Shown: piece by piece, positions 37,154-48,379 of the stretch
Layout: every line of letters starts with the position of its first letter
How positions within the stretch are numbered: the stretch's first letter is position 1
Assembly (NCBI RefSeq): GCF_023856365.1
Contig: NW_026042397.1
Span: forward strand, 186,001 to 250,000
DNA: 64,000 bases
Reading direction: 5' to 3'
From: Brienomyrus brachyistius
Taxonomy: Eukaryota; Chordata; Actinopteri; Osteoglossiformes; Mormyridae
The notes under the pieces: generated by a model
Told to the model about the DNA's origin: nothing
The model's input: the letters and a program-made list of their open reading frames with translations, nothing else
Database searches by the model: none
Made by a program: the position numbers and the translations under genes

Positions 37154-38215
37154 GTAAACGCCCCCCTCCCAATCCTGTGCCCTCCGGGTACAAGGGCATC
37201 ATTGAGGGGACACACAGACCAGGGCAAAACCAAGGACAACAGGGGAGACTAACCCCCAGGACACAAATCATGACAGGCCAGGTAATCCAACAGGGATGCT
37301 GACTATGGACCAAAAGACAGACAGTGGGTGTCAGTGGGTAAGTGGGAACAAAGGACACAGTAGAAGGAGACAAAAGGGAGGGATTGGGCATCAAAAGGAC
37401 CAAAGACGACACAGGGACAGACAAGGCAGGACACAACCAGACAAGAGAGGCAAGCAACGGAACCAGTGCAACAATAATATGGCCAGGAGAGGGGAACCTA
37501 AAGCGGGAAGCAAGAGTGACTGGAGTGGGGGCTGGAACAGTGAAATCAGGCTAAGAGGTGAAACCAGGGAGAGCCACGGGGAAGCAAGACTACAGACCAA
37601 AGACTGAGGTATTAGGAGGGGCAAGACACTAGGTAGCATGGGAGGTAAAGTGAACAGTTCAGGGCCTCTGATGGGCTCCGGGGTGCCGCAGAAGGGTCAC
37701 GGCCAGGGGGGCCTTTGGAATCCTGTCTGGGTCTGTAGAAGCTCTACTCGTCTGCGGCAGCCGAGGGAAGAACAGCATCGGTAGACGGCGAGGGGTTGGC
37801 AGAGTCAGAGGGTGTCGAGGGGCAGGCAGGACAGGAACTGGACCAAACCAGGGACCTTGCAAAACAAAAGCACAGGCCAGTATCAGAGCCATAAGGAGAC
37901 CGGAGGTGGTTCCTTTTGGGAACCATTGGATGGGATACCCTGAAAGACCATCATGGACCAAGCCTGGATCAGGAGGCAGGTCTGGGTAGCATACCCTCGT
38001 TTTTTCCTCCCGGAGCTGAGCCCACGACTGGATTTCTGTTGACCCTGCCGTTGTCGCGGCGATAGCCTCCTCGGCTGGGGAAACTTTGGCCACGGGGCTG
38101 ACACCACGGAGTGGGACTCAGGTCAAGACCTGGAGGCTCCCACTCCATGTCCTCCGGGGGAATGTCCTCCAGGTCAGCCCCCTCTGGGCTGGCATTGTCC
38201 GGAGAGTCTGATGCC
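37154..38215 (-). mobile_element. Internal end of the LTR retrotransposon, left arm
   Basis: Pro/Ser/Leu-rich minus-strand frames (37457-37005, 37639-37391, 38093-37659) lie directly upstream of the polypurine tract. They look like composition-driven frames rather than enzymes; no protease, reverse transcriptase or integrase motif is present. No 5' LTR was found, so the element is 5'-truncated or the internal part is non-coding. Confidence 0.55.
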
Positions 38216-38899
38216 AGGCTGGTGATGCCTTAATCCAGGCTGGCTGTGCCTTAATCCATACTAAATGTAATTAAACATAATGAAATTTAAAAGAATAAAA
38301 TGGTAATTAGAGGAAAATTTAACGTGTAAGTTTTAAAAAAATGGGCTTTTCCTTTTATCCAGATGTCTGCAAGCGCTGTGACTGTGATGAATGGTGACGC
38401 ATGAGATCCTGAGAATGGGCGACGCTTCCAAGGATGGGTGGCAGGTGGCATTTCCCAGGAATTACAGGCAGGAGATGCCTGAGGAGCTCTCCTGGAGGGA
38501 AGACAGAAAGAGAAGAAGGGAACAAGCAGAGGCTGTGGGGAGAAAAAGGCTGCAGAACCAGTTAAAGTTGTACAGGTGGATTGTACAAATGCCCTCAAGT
38601 CTTGGTCCACGAGGGTACCCGTTTTTAATTTACAAAAAAACAATACATTTTTAATAAATCTTAAGGCTTATCATTAACATCTTTCTAGTAGTTAAAACAC
38701 ATACAATCGATTAACTTACCTGGTGATTTTGGAACTTCCGACTCCAAAGCAAAATGTAAAGTAAATGCAGCGTTCTACTTGGGGAAAAGGGATAAATTAA
38801 AGGGTTAACTTTGGAATCTAAAACAAAAACAGCAATATCATATCAAGGGTCTTCAATACCTTTTTCCTGTGTCTGCTCCCTTTACATGTAGATACTGAA
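38216..38899. other. No clear gene, left arm (mirror 48990-49640)
   Basis: A plus-strand frame 38391-38654 (MVTHEILRMGDASKDGWQVA, then basic RKRRREQAEA) is kept in the right arm on the opposite strand, 49469-49209. I do not recognise it. The minus strand of the left arm shows exon-like pieces with a splice-donor match (AAATCACCAG|GTAAGT). Confidence 0.3.
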
Positions 38900-39867
38900 T
38901 GTGAAAAAGGCAAGAGCTGGACAGGCCCTGCCTTATTGAGTTGAGGGAATGCAAACAACCCCGCATGCGAGTGGGGAGAAACCAGGCACAAACGCAGTAG
39001 GCCTCAGAACAAAGGTAGCTTTATTTCATGGGGCCTTTCCAGCCTCACCTCAAGCTGTTACCCCTCTCTCTTGGCCTTGACATGCCTATAATCCACACAG
39101 GCCACAGCATGACAAAAACAACAAAAATAAATAAATAAATAAAAAACAAACAACAATTAGACCAAAAGAAAGACCACCAACCACCCTTTTTACTCTAATC
39201 CCCTGCCCTTATATACGGCTTCCCATTAAACTAATTGGGACAGCCCAACGACAAGGGGAAACCAGTTGGAGTTTCATGTACTAACAACATACATTACAAC
39301 ACATACATTTAACATGGAACACATCATAATAGCTGGCCCTTAAGCATTACCGTCCCCTGCTCTTTCACACAGAACATCCCACCTCACACAACAAAAGCAA
39401 GAACAAACAACCTTTCTCACCTATTTCCCCCCCCCTTTTGTGCCAAACCTTCACCTTCCCCTGTTCCACCCTGGGCTATAAGGGAACCTTCCCCAGACGG
39501 CGCGCGCTTCCGCAGGGAACCCATATGCCGAGGGACCAGAGGAAACAGCAACCGGGGTGGAAGTTGGTGAGAGACTTCTGCTGATTTACCCAAGTTCTCC
39601 CTTTACCATGGCCGATGGATAAAACTAGAACAGTGGGTACCTCACAGCTCTAAGTTATTGCCTTGAATAAAGAAAGAAATAAACCAAACAGCACACTAAG
39701 CATGGACTATTATTTTGTGGTGCGCAGGGGATGATGGGATGTGTAGTCCGCCAATTCAATAAACTTCAACACACAATACACTACCATAAACCACTAACAT
39801 CTGACTCCTTGACCCCCCAAATGCTACTACCAACCCAAGTCATAGAGAAACCCCTTCCCTTTTTACA
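38900..39867 (-). mobile_element. Solo LTR, 968 bp, left arm only
   Basis: Ends are TGTGAAAAAGG and CCTTTTTACA, flanked by CTGAA (38895-38899) and CTGAT (39868-39872). The right arm has the empty site GTAGATACTGATATAAAC (in reverse complement). The minus strand carries a TATA box (CCGTATATAAGGG near 39210) and ATGAAATAAAGC as polyadenylation signal near 39020, in the right order for an LTR. It is a solo LTR of a different, longer-LTR family than those in the right arm. A one-base mismatch in the duplication implies some age. Confidence 0.88.
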
Positions 39868-39983
39868 CTGATATAAACACGTACCTATAAAATATATTAT
39901 GTTTAGTTTATAAGCTTATTTCATTACAACAAACAAGCACAATCCATAAGTGCACTAGGCCTAACACATGGTTCAGAAGCCTC

Positions 39984-40480
39984 CTACCCCACCTTACACC
40001 AGCCACATGGACACCATCTGTCCAACCTCAGCGTCTTGTGCCTCCTGAAACGCCACCTCAGTTTCTTCTTCTTCCTCACATCCTTCTTCCTGAATGGTTT
40101 CCAGCCATGATCTGCCTCCTTGTGACACAATAGATCCCAAAGCATTCCCTCTACTTTTCTCTCCTTCTCCCTTAACCTCCTCCACATTCACTCCTACCTC
40201 ACATCCATTCTCCTCACCTCCATTTACCATATGCATTCCATTCATACCAGCCTCCGCCCCCTCCATCTCACCATTGGACGCCCCTTTCTGATACCTCCAC
40301 ATTTTCCCAAGTAGCCCTTCCCAATCCCTCCTTATCCCCCCCAACCTGGACAGTGGGGGTGTCGCTCGTGAGCACTCCTCCACACCGTCTCCCCAGTCGA
40401 TCACCTCGTCACACAGGTTCCAGGCATCCCAGTACTGGGTGTTGATCCAGGCAACCGCTGTCTGAATTTGCTTTCTGAGG
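39984..40480 (-). CDS. Unrecognised ORF, about 165 residues, left-arm copy (frameshifted end)
   Basis: The minus strand is open from the AG acceptor-like site (TTTACTCCTCAG at about 40481) and reads KQIQTAVAWINTQYWDAWNL, then an acidic Gly/Glu-rich middle and a tail EEEETEVAFQEAQDAEV. An 8-bp deletion relative to the right arm (CCCAGTTG missing near 40020) changes the last residues. The upstream extension of the frame into AT-rich sequence is probably not coding. I do not recognise the family. It could be an exon of a host gene caught in the repeat, or part of an unknown transposon. Confidence 0.35.
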
Positions 40481-40587
40481 AGTAAATGATAGATAGTTAA
40501 CCAACTATTTACAGTGATAATTAAATGAATAAAGACCAGACAGATCTTCAACCATACAGAAAATACAGTTGCTATAATTATTATAAT

Positions 40588-41166
40588 CATGGGCGTAAAC
40601 TTTACTTCTGTCATTATTATTGTAGCATGGAGACTGTGTCATTATGCTTATTTTCAAAGTTTTTCTCAGGTTCAGTGACAAAGCAGATTTTTCTTCAAAA
40701 CTATTTATTGCATTTTTTGTTATGTTGTTTACGGTCAAGCCATCAACATTCAATAAAATTTAAACATGACTATTATTGTGAAAAAGATATAAAAAAAGTA
40801 ATGTTTTGTATCAAAATCAACAATTAAATAATCAATTTACAGTAACTGTTCTATGCAACAAAAAAAACATCTGCAATTTAAAGCAAACTTACATTAATGA
40901 ATAGACACTAAACAAAAGTACCAAATGTGTTTTTCCTGGTATCACTGGGCCCCACACTCTTACCATATGTTGTTTATGTTAAAGTTGTCCAGCTCGTCTT
41001 TCTGCATATTGCAGACTAATAGACTGTGAAGTCTGTCTTGACCCATAGTAGCCCTTAGCCATGTTTTTAGTCTGCGCAATGCACTGAAGCTCCTCTCAGC
41101 TTCACATGAGGACACTGGAACCACCAACAAAATTCTGACAAGGACCTCAATCTGGTCAAACAAGCC
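40588..41166 (-). mobile_element. hAT element 3' end, left arm
   Basis: The terminal sequence CATGGGCGTAAA starts at 40588, with ATTATAAT at 40580-40587 next to it. The minus strand 41163-40960 encodes the hAT C-terminal dimerisation box (PVSSCEAERSFSALRRLKTW, then RATMGQDRLHSLLV). About 118 bp near the terminus are missing compared with the right arm. It is the mirror of the 3' part of the element at 44527-48268. Confidence 0.9.
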
Positions 41167-42660
41167 TGAAGGGCCAGTGCTTTGGACAGGATCTTAGTCC
41201 GTATTCAATAAGCCTTTAGGTGAAAGGAGGTGTAAGAATGAGGATCTTTCCCCTTTTTTAGCATGAGAAATATTAGCTTGGGCAAGAGGTTCAGGTTGTT
41301 GAACATGTCCAATAGGAGAGAGGACAACTGGGGCCATAACTTTTTATAGAACTCTGAAGGAAAGCCATCGGGTCTGGGACATTAACCACTTTGCGAAGCA
41401 GCCGCCATGGTGGTCAGTTCAGTTACAGTGATAGTGACATCTAAATCATTCACAGCCACACATTCCTATGAAGGAATGGCTAAATCCCTAAAGAAACTAT
41501 TGAACTCTAGACAACAAGTGAGAGGAGAAAAGCTTGAATGCATTATTCATTTCTAGAGGATTTGCTCGTAATAATGAGACCTTGTTTGCATCAGTAGTTC
41601 AGCAGTATGTTGAGACACTAGAAATTCATACTCTGCTTGTATCGTTAGGTGCTCCTTATAAACATCAGCAGATGGGGAGAAACATATCAATTGTCAAGAT
41701 CTGCTTCACGCTGTGTTAAATATGCCATCTTCTCCTTCCACAGCTCTCTATTATTGCTTACATATCAGATAATCTGCCCACTGGTATCAGTCTGCAAGGT
41801 TTCCAGCGATATGGAAACAAATACATCTGGAGATTTATTTAAAGAAAGAAAATTGGCAATTTGTTGTGAAATAAAATCAACAAAGAAAGCAACTGAGTGT
41901 TGAACCGTCAAGGACACCATGTTCTAACAAAATTTTCGAGGAGACTGGAGCATGATCTGAGAAAGCTATTTTATCATAGCTACTTAGATATTGAGCAAGA
42001 AGTCTTATCAACTAAGAAATAGTCAATTTGGGTAAACGTGTGATGAATCTGAGAGAAAAAAACTATACTCTTTTCGAGTGGGATTAAAGAATTGTGAAAA
42101 CACCTGACACATTAAATTCTTTGGTAAAAGAATTTATCATTTCGACAGATTTTGAAGGCAGAGCTATCTTGGGGGATGGATGATCTAATTTTGGATTAAA
42201 GCGACAATTTAAATCACTCCCCAAGATAAGGTGATATTTAGAGGTATCAGGTACCAGTGAGAACAGACGCTTAAAGAAAATATCATCGCAATTAGGAGCA
42301 CATGCGTTAACCAATAGTACAGGTGTAATGAACAATAAACTAGTAATTATGACAGATCTCCCATTTGGATCGGGAATCCACATCAGATATGCAAAGAACA
42401 AAGGGAATAGATGTATGCAACAATATTGCTACGTCCCTTGCTCTACAGCAGAAAGACTGTAGAATGATAGATGTGATCTGCCCATCCACACCTGTCGTCT
42501 GATGGTTTAAAATGAGTTTCTTGAAAGAGCATCATACGAGCCCTTCAGTGATAAAGGTATTGCAGTATTTCACAGTGTTTGATAGGATTATTAAGGCTGT
42601 TATAGTTAAAACTAAGCAATTTACAATAGTATCCCCCTACACCTCCCTGGTGAGTCCCAG
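41167..42660 (-). mobile_element. L1-Tx1-type LINE fragment, endonuclease to early reverse transcriptase, left arm and spacer
   Basis: The minus strand reads the endonuclease domain from about 42640 (RMMLFQETHFKPSDD, then LILGSDLNCRFNPKLDHPSP in 42401-42084, and KIAFSDHAPVS near 41970). It continues with a degraded region up to the start of the reverse transcriptase (DPDGFPSEFYK-like, near 41370) and ends at KILSKALA near 41170. There it joins hAT sequence directly, with no poly(A) and no reverse-transcriptase core. Frames are broken. The part above 42013 lies in the spacer and has no mirror copy. Confidence 0.85.
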
Positions 42661-44370
42661 GTTAATCATTACTAAGGCGTACTCCTAACTGAAGTCTGCT
42701 ATGAAAATTTGGGTTGAAGGCTGTGGCGCAATATGTTAGACTGACTGAAATAAAGCAGAGAAAACGTAATATAAAGAAGTAAGGAAAATTAAAGGTTAAA
42801 ATGCACGGTAATTTCTTGTCATATCGCCGCAAATGCACATAAAGTACGTACGAATTCACACTGTTACAACAACCGATTGCTGCACATATCGCTTTTAAAG
42901 GTGAATGCGTACTTGCTTACCAGTTATATCCATCCCTGCGTATATAGCTAACAGAATGTCAAACACCATTGCTGTGCTCTAGAACTTGCAAAGTAACTTG
43001 CTTGCCTGCTAGTGGCACTCCAGTACATTTCTAAAAGCCTGCTCAGGCAGTGCCATCTTGTGGTTTGTCATATGTAGAAGCCTCAACAAGCCAAAAATCA
43101 GCTACTTTTTTTTCCAAAGGACAAAATTAATTTGTATCAGCTAAATGTATGAGTTTTTATAGCCACCGAGCTTATCTTATTGGAAGACAAAGCAGGACAT
43201 TCACGTATCATGTAATTAATTTAAGAAAGCGTGTATTTAAGCTGCAGTGTGGTGGAAGCTTATTACCTTTGAATAACATTCCTTTAAATATTATGCCTCA
43301 GCTCCATTTGCTTGAATAAAATAACGCTTCCTATTGTACTGAACATTCGCTATACAATTTGTTTTTATGAAACTTTCTTTAACATTTAAAAGAAACGTAG
43401 AACTTTCTACATCTGAACTACATAGCACGTCTTCGACATTCCCCGGTTAAATGGACGTTACGCAAGAGTTATGACGTAATACGCACGTAGCGTAATACAA
43501 CTCATTAGCCAATTTCAACGTACGTACTATTACATTAATGTTAAGCGGACAGTGGGAGTAGTTTCCATAGAAACAACGTAAATATTCTTTACCGTTTGCA
43601 GCACAGCAAACTCTACGAATGAAAATGGCGCTCAATTGAGCAGTTTGTTAGCTCTCCAAAATTTCCTTTTATTCTTCAAATTATATTATGCTACTTTGAT
43701 TATTTACTCTTTTATACTATACTAATGTAGTACATGTCGATAAAATTATTGCATGTTTTTAATGTCATTAAAACTTGTGGTCTTTATTTTTATTGGGGGT
43801 GCTCTTATATCGAAGTGATGATGATAGACAGCTATTTGGTTAGTAAAATCTTCCCAAACTTCAAAAAATGTCACTGATCCCTAAAACGGCGGTGTAATTT
43901 GCCGGGGTGTCCACGATAAAATATGCGGAATGGTGGGAGATTGGCTATGCGAACGGAAATCCGGCACTAAACAATACAGACAGTTTTCTTTTTAATACGG
44001 CGCGAACCCGTAATAAACAGGACGGTAGGCACAGCCCGCCCCCCCCCTGAGCACTGAGCGCGGACTGTACCGGTACACTGACCGGGGGCTGGGAACCCTT
44101 ACGGTAATGGATGGTAAAATGTTTACCTAAAATGTTTAAGTAATTTGGGGCATTGCTTTCGTAATAAGGTAAATGCTTCAAGCTGACTATTGCATTTTTA
44201 AAAAAACAATGTTGCACAGAATTTAAAAAATACTCTTAGTTTCATCAGTGTTAACACAGTTCTCAGTAGCATTCATCTGGGTTTTCACTTGTGGAGCGCT
44301 GTTGTTTCCTATTCCATGTTAGTTATAATCGCCAGCACAGTTTTTTTTTCTGTAAACCCCACAATTTCCA
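42661..44370. other. Spacer DNA without a gene
   Basis: The first 300 bp may be the LINE 5' UTR on the minus strand. The remainder is AT-rich, with a GC patch near 43900-44100 (CGGCGCGAACCCG, CCGCCCCCCCCCTG). No domain, RNA gene or shared repeat was recognised. Confidence 0.45.
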
Positions 44371-44518
44371 TTTTCCAAACCGCTTATCTTACTGGGTCTC
44401 GGGGTGTCCGGAGCCTATCCTGAAAGCAATAAACCCCACAATTATTCATTATAATCCATCCATCCATCCACTTTCCAAACCGCTTATCCTACGGAAGCAA
44501 TAAACCCCACAATTACTC
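44371..44518 (-). repeat. SINE tail fragments in a short tandem duplication
   Basis: Two SINE tail pieces (CATTTTCCAAACCGCTTATC and CACTTTCCAAACCGCTTATC) are each followed by AGCAATAAACCCCACAATTA and TCATTATAATC. So a unit of about 75-80 bp has been duplicated. The hAT element inserted at the end of the second unit. Confidence 0.75.
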
Positions 44519-44526
44519 ATTATAAT
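44519..44526. repeat. Target-site duplication ATTATAAT, 5' side of the hAT element
   Basis: The 8-bp sequence is identical to 48269-48276. Eight base pairs is the duplication length expected for hAT elements. Confidence 0.88.
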
Positions 44527-46238
44527 CATGGGCGTAAATCGCGGAGGGGACGGAGGGAACATGCCCCCCCACCCCCATCCGAGAGTTGTCCCCCCCCCAA
44601 TAAATTATTTAAAAAAACGCACTCTCTATTATGAAAATATATATATACGTATACCTAAAATAATTGTGTAAGTAGAAAATAAAACAAACCCAAATAATGC
44701 ATTTAGAAACAGTTGCGTCCCCCCCCATTCCTCACAGTGGTTTGGCCCGCTGCCTGCTTTCTCAGTTCATCTCACCTACTCTACACACACGAGTCAGGTG
44801 TGTGGCTGCGGATCTATTAACGTTGAATTCCAGTAAGTAGGGTATTTTATTCACTTTAAATAAAGAGATTATCTTTAATGTAGTTAATGCATACTCATTC
44901 ATAAATTAGTTTCGGCAAAAAAGCTGATTACCGATGTAATTTCCCATGAATTTGATATATTAGCGACTAAAATATTACTTGTGTAGTTAACGTTCGCTTG
45001 TTTACAATAACTTGTTCCATAGTGCACTGCAACTAACGCGCCAAAGCAGTTTCCAATGCATTGTTTTATTTGTGACGACCTGGCATAATATTAACTTAAC
45101 ATTAACGGCCACAGTTAGCATATTGTTTAGCTGTGCATTTACTAAATGAGCACTGTGCTACGTCCAAACTGACCCCACTGTATTTTTTTGTATAATCAGT
45201 TTCTATTCTGTTCTTAAGTGTCTTAATTCATTTTAAATACAAATTGAAACTTTTTTTAATTCCTTGTTTTTATTGTTGTGATTATTTTATGTTAGTTTTA
45301 CTTTCTTTGTGTAAAGCACTTTGAATTACCATTGTGTATGAAATGTGCTACAGCATAAACTCGCCTTGCCTTGCAGTGTCATAGACTAGGTAAAATGACA
45401 GAGAAAAGGAAAATGGACATAGGAACATTTTTCAGTGCACCTAAACGCCAAGTAACGAAACGAAAAGTTCACATATTATGGCAATTTGGCTTTAAGAATG
45501 GGTACTTATGACTACTAATGTCACAATATCAATCGCAGGCAAAGGAGACAGAAATTATTGAGGGACAGGTAGAGCAGGGTCATTCAGATGTACAGTGTCA
45601 GGTAAGTGTGTTGTGCTTTTATTGAAGGGATAAGGACAGAATTTTTTTTTGGATGAACAATTTCTTTAATGTTTTCTGAGTTGTGGCTGTTCAGTAGATG
45701 AACATCACAGGCTCACCAATTTACAGTATGATCTGTCAATTTAACAAGTGTAATGTAAACAAGTTGAGTATTATGAGTATGGAAAACATCTTTTCCTGCA
45801 TTATTTCTGCTTTAGGAGTCAGTCTGTTCTGAGACAGTGAGAGTAGAGGAAGGGGCAGATTCAGAACCAGGGAGGGAGCCGGAGACAGCAGAACAAAGAG
45901 ATGATATTGCCAGCAGCAGCACAGGGAGCACAGTTTTTAGTTTAGATCTCAGTGCCTGCACAACTACCTCCCCAGTGTATCGAAAAACAAATGTTTTCAA
46001 AGAAGTCATTGACATTTCAAGAGAAATCGTATCAAGACTTTCCATGGCTAAATTACAGTCCATCAGTGTAAGGGGTGTTATGTTTTTACTTCAGCAAAGG
46101 TGTTTCAAACCAGTCCTCTTTAGGTCATAGACCTGATGCCGCTTTCGTTAGTACAGGCTTTAGAAATTGGAAGAAAGCCACTGAAAAATGTACAGCACAC
46201 CAGACCTCTCAAGCCCACCAACATTATGTGACTGTCAC

Positions 46239-46713
46239 TTAGGGGTGGGAATCTTTAGGTACTTTGCGATCCGATCCAATTACGATTCTGGGATCCACGA
46301 TCCGATTCCAAAACGATTCTTCATATACAGTACATTTTTTTTGCAAATATGCTTAATTCAAATTTAAAATTATATGTTTTTTGTTCATAGTTAGAATCTC
46401 TGTTTGACAGTATTTCAATTTTAAAAATGACAAAGTGGAATAAAGACTTGTATTGCTTTTATTTTAACAATTATATTCAGGATGAGCAATTACTAAGGAC
46501 GATTGTAACAACAAATGGGTTGTTTTCAGTTTGTTTAGAACCTTTTAACAAAGGAAGGAATGTCTTTTATTTATTTTTGTTTAGAACCTTTAGAATTATC
46601 TTCAGAGCTGCAATGAATTATCTTTCAATCAGACTGCAAAAAATATCAACATACAAATTAAATAACTTAAATATCCAACATCTCACTATAGTTTATCTAT
46701 TGTCGATAAGAGC
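46239..46713. repeat. Foreign repeat inside the hAT element
   Basis: The sequence starts AGGGGTGGGAATCTTTAGG and contains GCGATCCGATCCAATTACGA and ATCCGATTCCAAAACGATTC, words I associate with a widespread fish interspersed repeat. It becomes AT-rich up to the LINE fragment. It replaces transposase sequence and has no mirror in the left arm. Confidence 0.6.
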
Positions 46714-47565
46714 AGTTGATAAGAGACTTCTTGCTCAATATCTGAGTAGCTATGATAAAATAGCTTTCTCAGATCATGCTCCAGTCTCCTCGAAAATTTT
46801 GTTAGAACATGGTGTCCTTGACGGTTCAACACTCAGTTGCTTTCGTTGTTGATTTTATTTCACAACAAATTGCCAATTTTCTTTCTTTAAATAAATCTCC
46901 AGATGTATTTGTTTCCATATCGCTGGAAACCTTGCAGACCGATACTAGTGGGCAGATTATCTGATATGTAAGCAATGATAGAGAGCTGTGGAAGGAGAAG
47001 ATGGCATATTTAACACAGCGTGAAGCAGATCTTGACAATTGATATGTTTCTCCCCATCTGCTGATGTTTATAAGGAGCATCTAACGATACAAGCAGAATA
47101 TGAATTTCTAGTGTCTCAACATACTGCTGAACTACTGATGCAAACAAGGTCTCATTATTACGAGCAAATCCTCTAGAAATGAATAATGCATTCAAGCTTT
47201 TCTCCTCTCACTTGTTGTCTAGAGTTCAATAGTTTCTTTAGGGATTTAGCCATTCCTTCATAGGAATGTGTGGCTGTGAATGATTTAGATGTCACTATCA
47301 CTCTCACTGTAACTGAACTGACCACCATGGCGGCTGCTTCGCAAAGTGGTTAATGTCCCAGACCCGATGGCTTTCCTTCAGAGTTCTATAAAAAGTTATG
47401 GCCCCAGTTGTCCTCTCTCCTATTGGACATGTTCAACAACCTGAACCTCTTGCCCAAGCTAATATTTCTCATGCTTAAAAAGGGGAAAGATCCTCATTCT
47501 TACACCTCCTTTCACCTAAAGGCTTATTGAATACGGACTAAGATCCTGTCCAAAGCACTGGCCCT
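46714..47565 (+). mobile_element. L1-Tx1-type LINE fragment, right arm
   Basis: Mirror of 41167-42013. It starts abruptly at LIRDFLLNI-equivalent codons just before KIAFSDHAPVS (near 46755), runs through PDPMAFLQSS-type remnants of the reverse-transcriptase start near 47360, and ends at the same KILSKALA junction at about 47565. It is truncated at both ends and embedded in the hAT element. Confidence 0.85.
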
Positions 47566-48268
47566 TCAGGCTTGTTTAACCAGATTGAGGTCCTTGTCAG
47601 AATTTTGTTGGTGGTTCCAGTGTCCTCATGTGAAGCTGAGAGGAGCTTCAGTGCATTGCGCAGACTAAAGACGTGGCTAAGGGCTACTATGGGCCACGAT
47701 GGACTTAACAGTCTGTTAGTCTGAATATGCAGAAAGATGAGCTGGACAACTTTAACATAAACAACATATGCCAGGAGTTTGTGGGGCCCCGTGATACCAG
47801 GAAAAACACATTTGGTACTTTTGTTTAGTGTCCATTCATTAATGTAAGTTTGCTTTAAATTGCAGATGTTTTTTTTTTTTTGCATAGAACAGTTACTGTA
47901 AATTGGTTATTTAATTGTTGATTTTGATGCAAAACATTACTTATGTGATATCTTTTTCACAATAATAGTCATGTTTAAATTTTATTGTATGTTGATGGCT
48001 TGACCGTAAACAACATAACAAAAAATGCAATAAATAGTTTTGAAGAAAAATCTGCTTTGTCATTTAACCTGAGAAAAACTTTGAAAATAAGCATAATGAC
48101 ACAGTCTCCCTGCTACAATAGTAATGACAGAAGTAATGTTTTTCACTGTGAGGACAAATCTTCATAAGTACAATTTGACTGTATTATTTGTGTCCCCTTC
48201 AAAAATTGCTTATGAGAAATGTTATATTTATTGTCCCCCCCTACTGTTAAATGAAATTTACTCCCATG

Positions 48269-48276
48269 ATTATAAT
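48269..48276. repeat. Target-site duplication ATTATAAT, 3' side of the hAT element
   Basis: Identical to 44519-44526. The same 8 bp also stand beside the hAT terminus in the left arm (40580-40587). Confidence 0.88.
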
Positions 48277-48379
48277 AATTATAGCAACTGTTTTTTTATG
48301 GTTGAAGATCTGTCTGGTCTTTATTCATTTAATTATCACTGTAAATAGTTGGTTAACTATCTATCATTTACTCCTCAGA

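Larger units (their letters stand above)
24326..42013 (+). repeat. Left arm of a giant inverted repeat
   Basis: The reverse complement of this block matches 46714-64000 essentially base for base apart from indels. Left and right paired positions sum to 88326 in the outer part, 88826 near 30 kb, about 88253 near 34 kb, about 87860 near 37-38 kb, 88738 near 40.7 kb and 88727 at the inner end. The steps correspond to arm-specific insertions and deletions. The inner end is sharp: homology stops after ATCAACT at 42013. The outer end is not determinable because the partner runs off the window. Confidence 0.97.
42014..46713 (+). other. Spacer of the inverted repeat
   Basis: The 4.7 kb between the arms is single-copy with respect to them. 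From left to right it holds the 5' part of a minus-strand L1-Tx1 LINE, about 1.4 kb of AT-rich DNA, SINE fragments, and the 5' half of a plus-strand hAT element that continues into the right arm. Confidence 0.9.
44527..48268 (+). mobile_element. hAT transposon with gutted transposase, crossing the spacer/right-arm boundary
   Basis: The ends are CATGGGCGTAAAT and ATTTACTCCCATG, forming imperfect terminal inverted repeats flanked by perfect 8-bp duplications (44519-44526, 48269-48276). Exon-like pieces on the plus strand follow. From 45395 it reads MTEKRKMDIGTFFSAPKRQ. The exon 45539-45600 has AG and GT borders. The exon from 45816 reads ESVCSETVRVEEGADSEPG. Near 46140-46235 a TTF-type zinc-finger segment reads STGFRNWKKATEKCTAH. 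The C-terminal dimerisation box SSCEAERSFSALRRLKTW is at about 47625. The DDE catalytic region between 46240 and 47565 is missing; an unrelated repeat and a LINE fragment stand there. It is non-autonomous. Confidence 0.92.

Noticed and set aside
37005..37457. 150-codon hydrophobic frame suggesting a membrane protein
   Set aside because: Leu/Ser/Pro-rich composition arises from a pyrimidine-rich stretch next to the LTR polypurine tract; the mirror frame shows the same composition effect.
46427..46852. 141-codon frame across the right-arm boundary
   Set aside because: It fuses AT-rich foreign repeat sequence with a LINE fragment; it is a chance frame across a junction.
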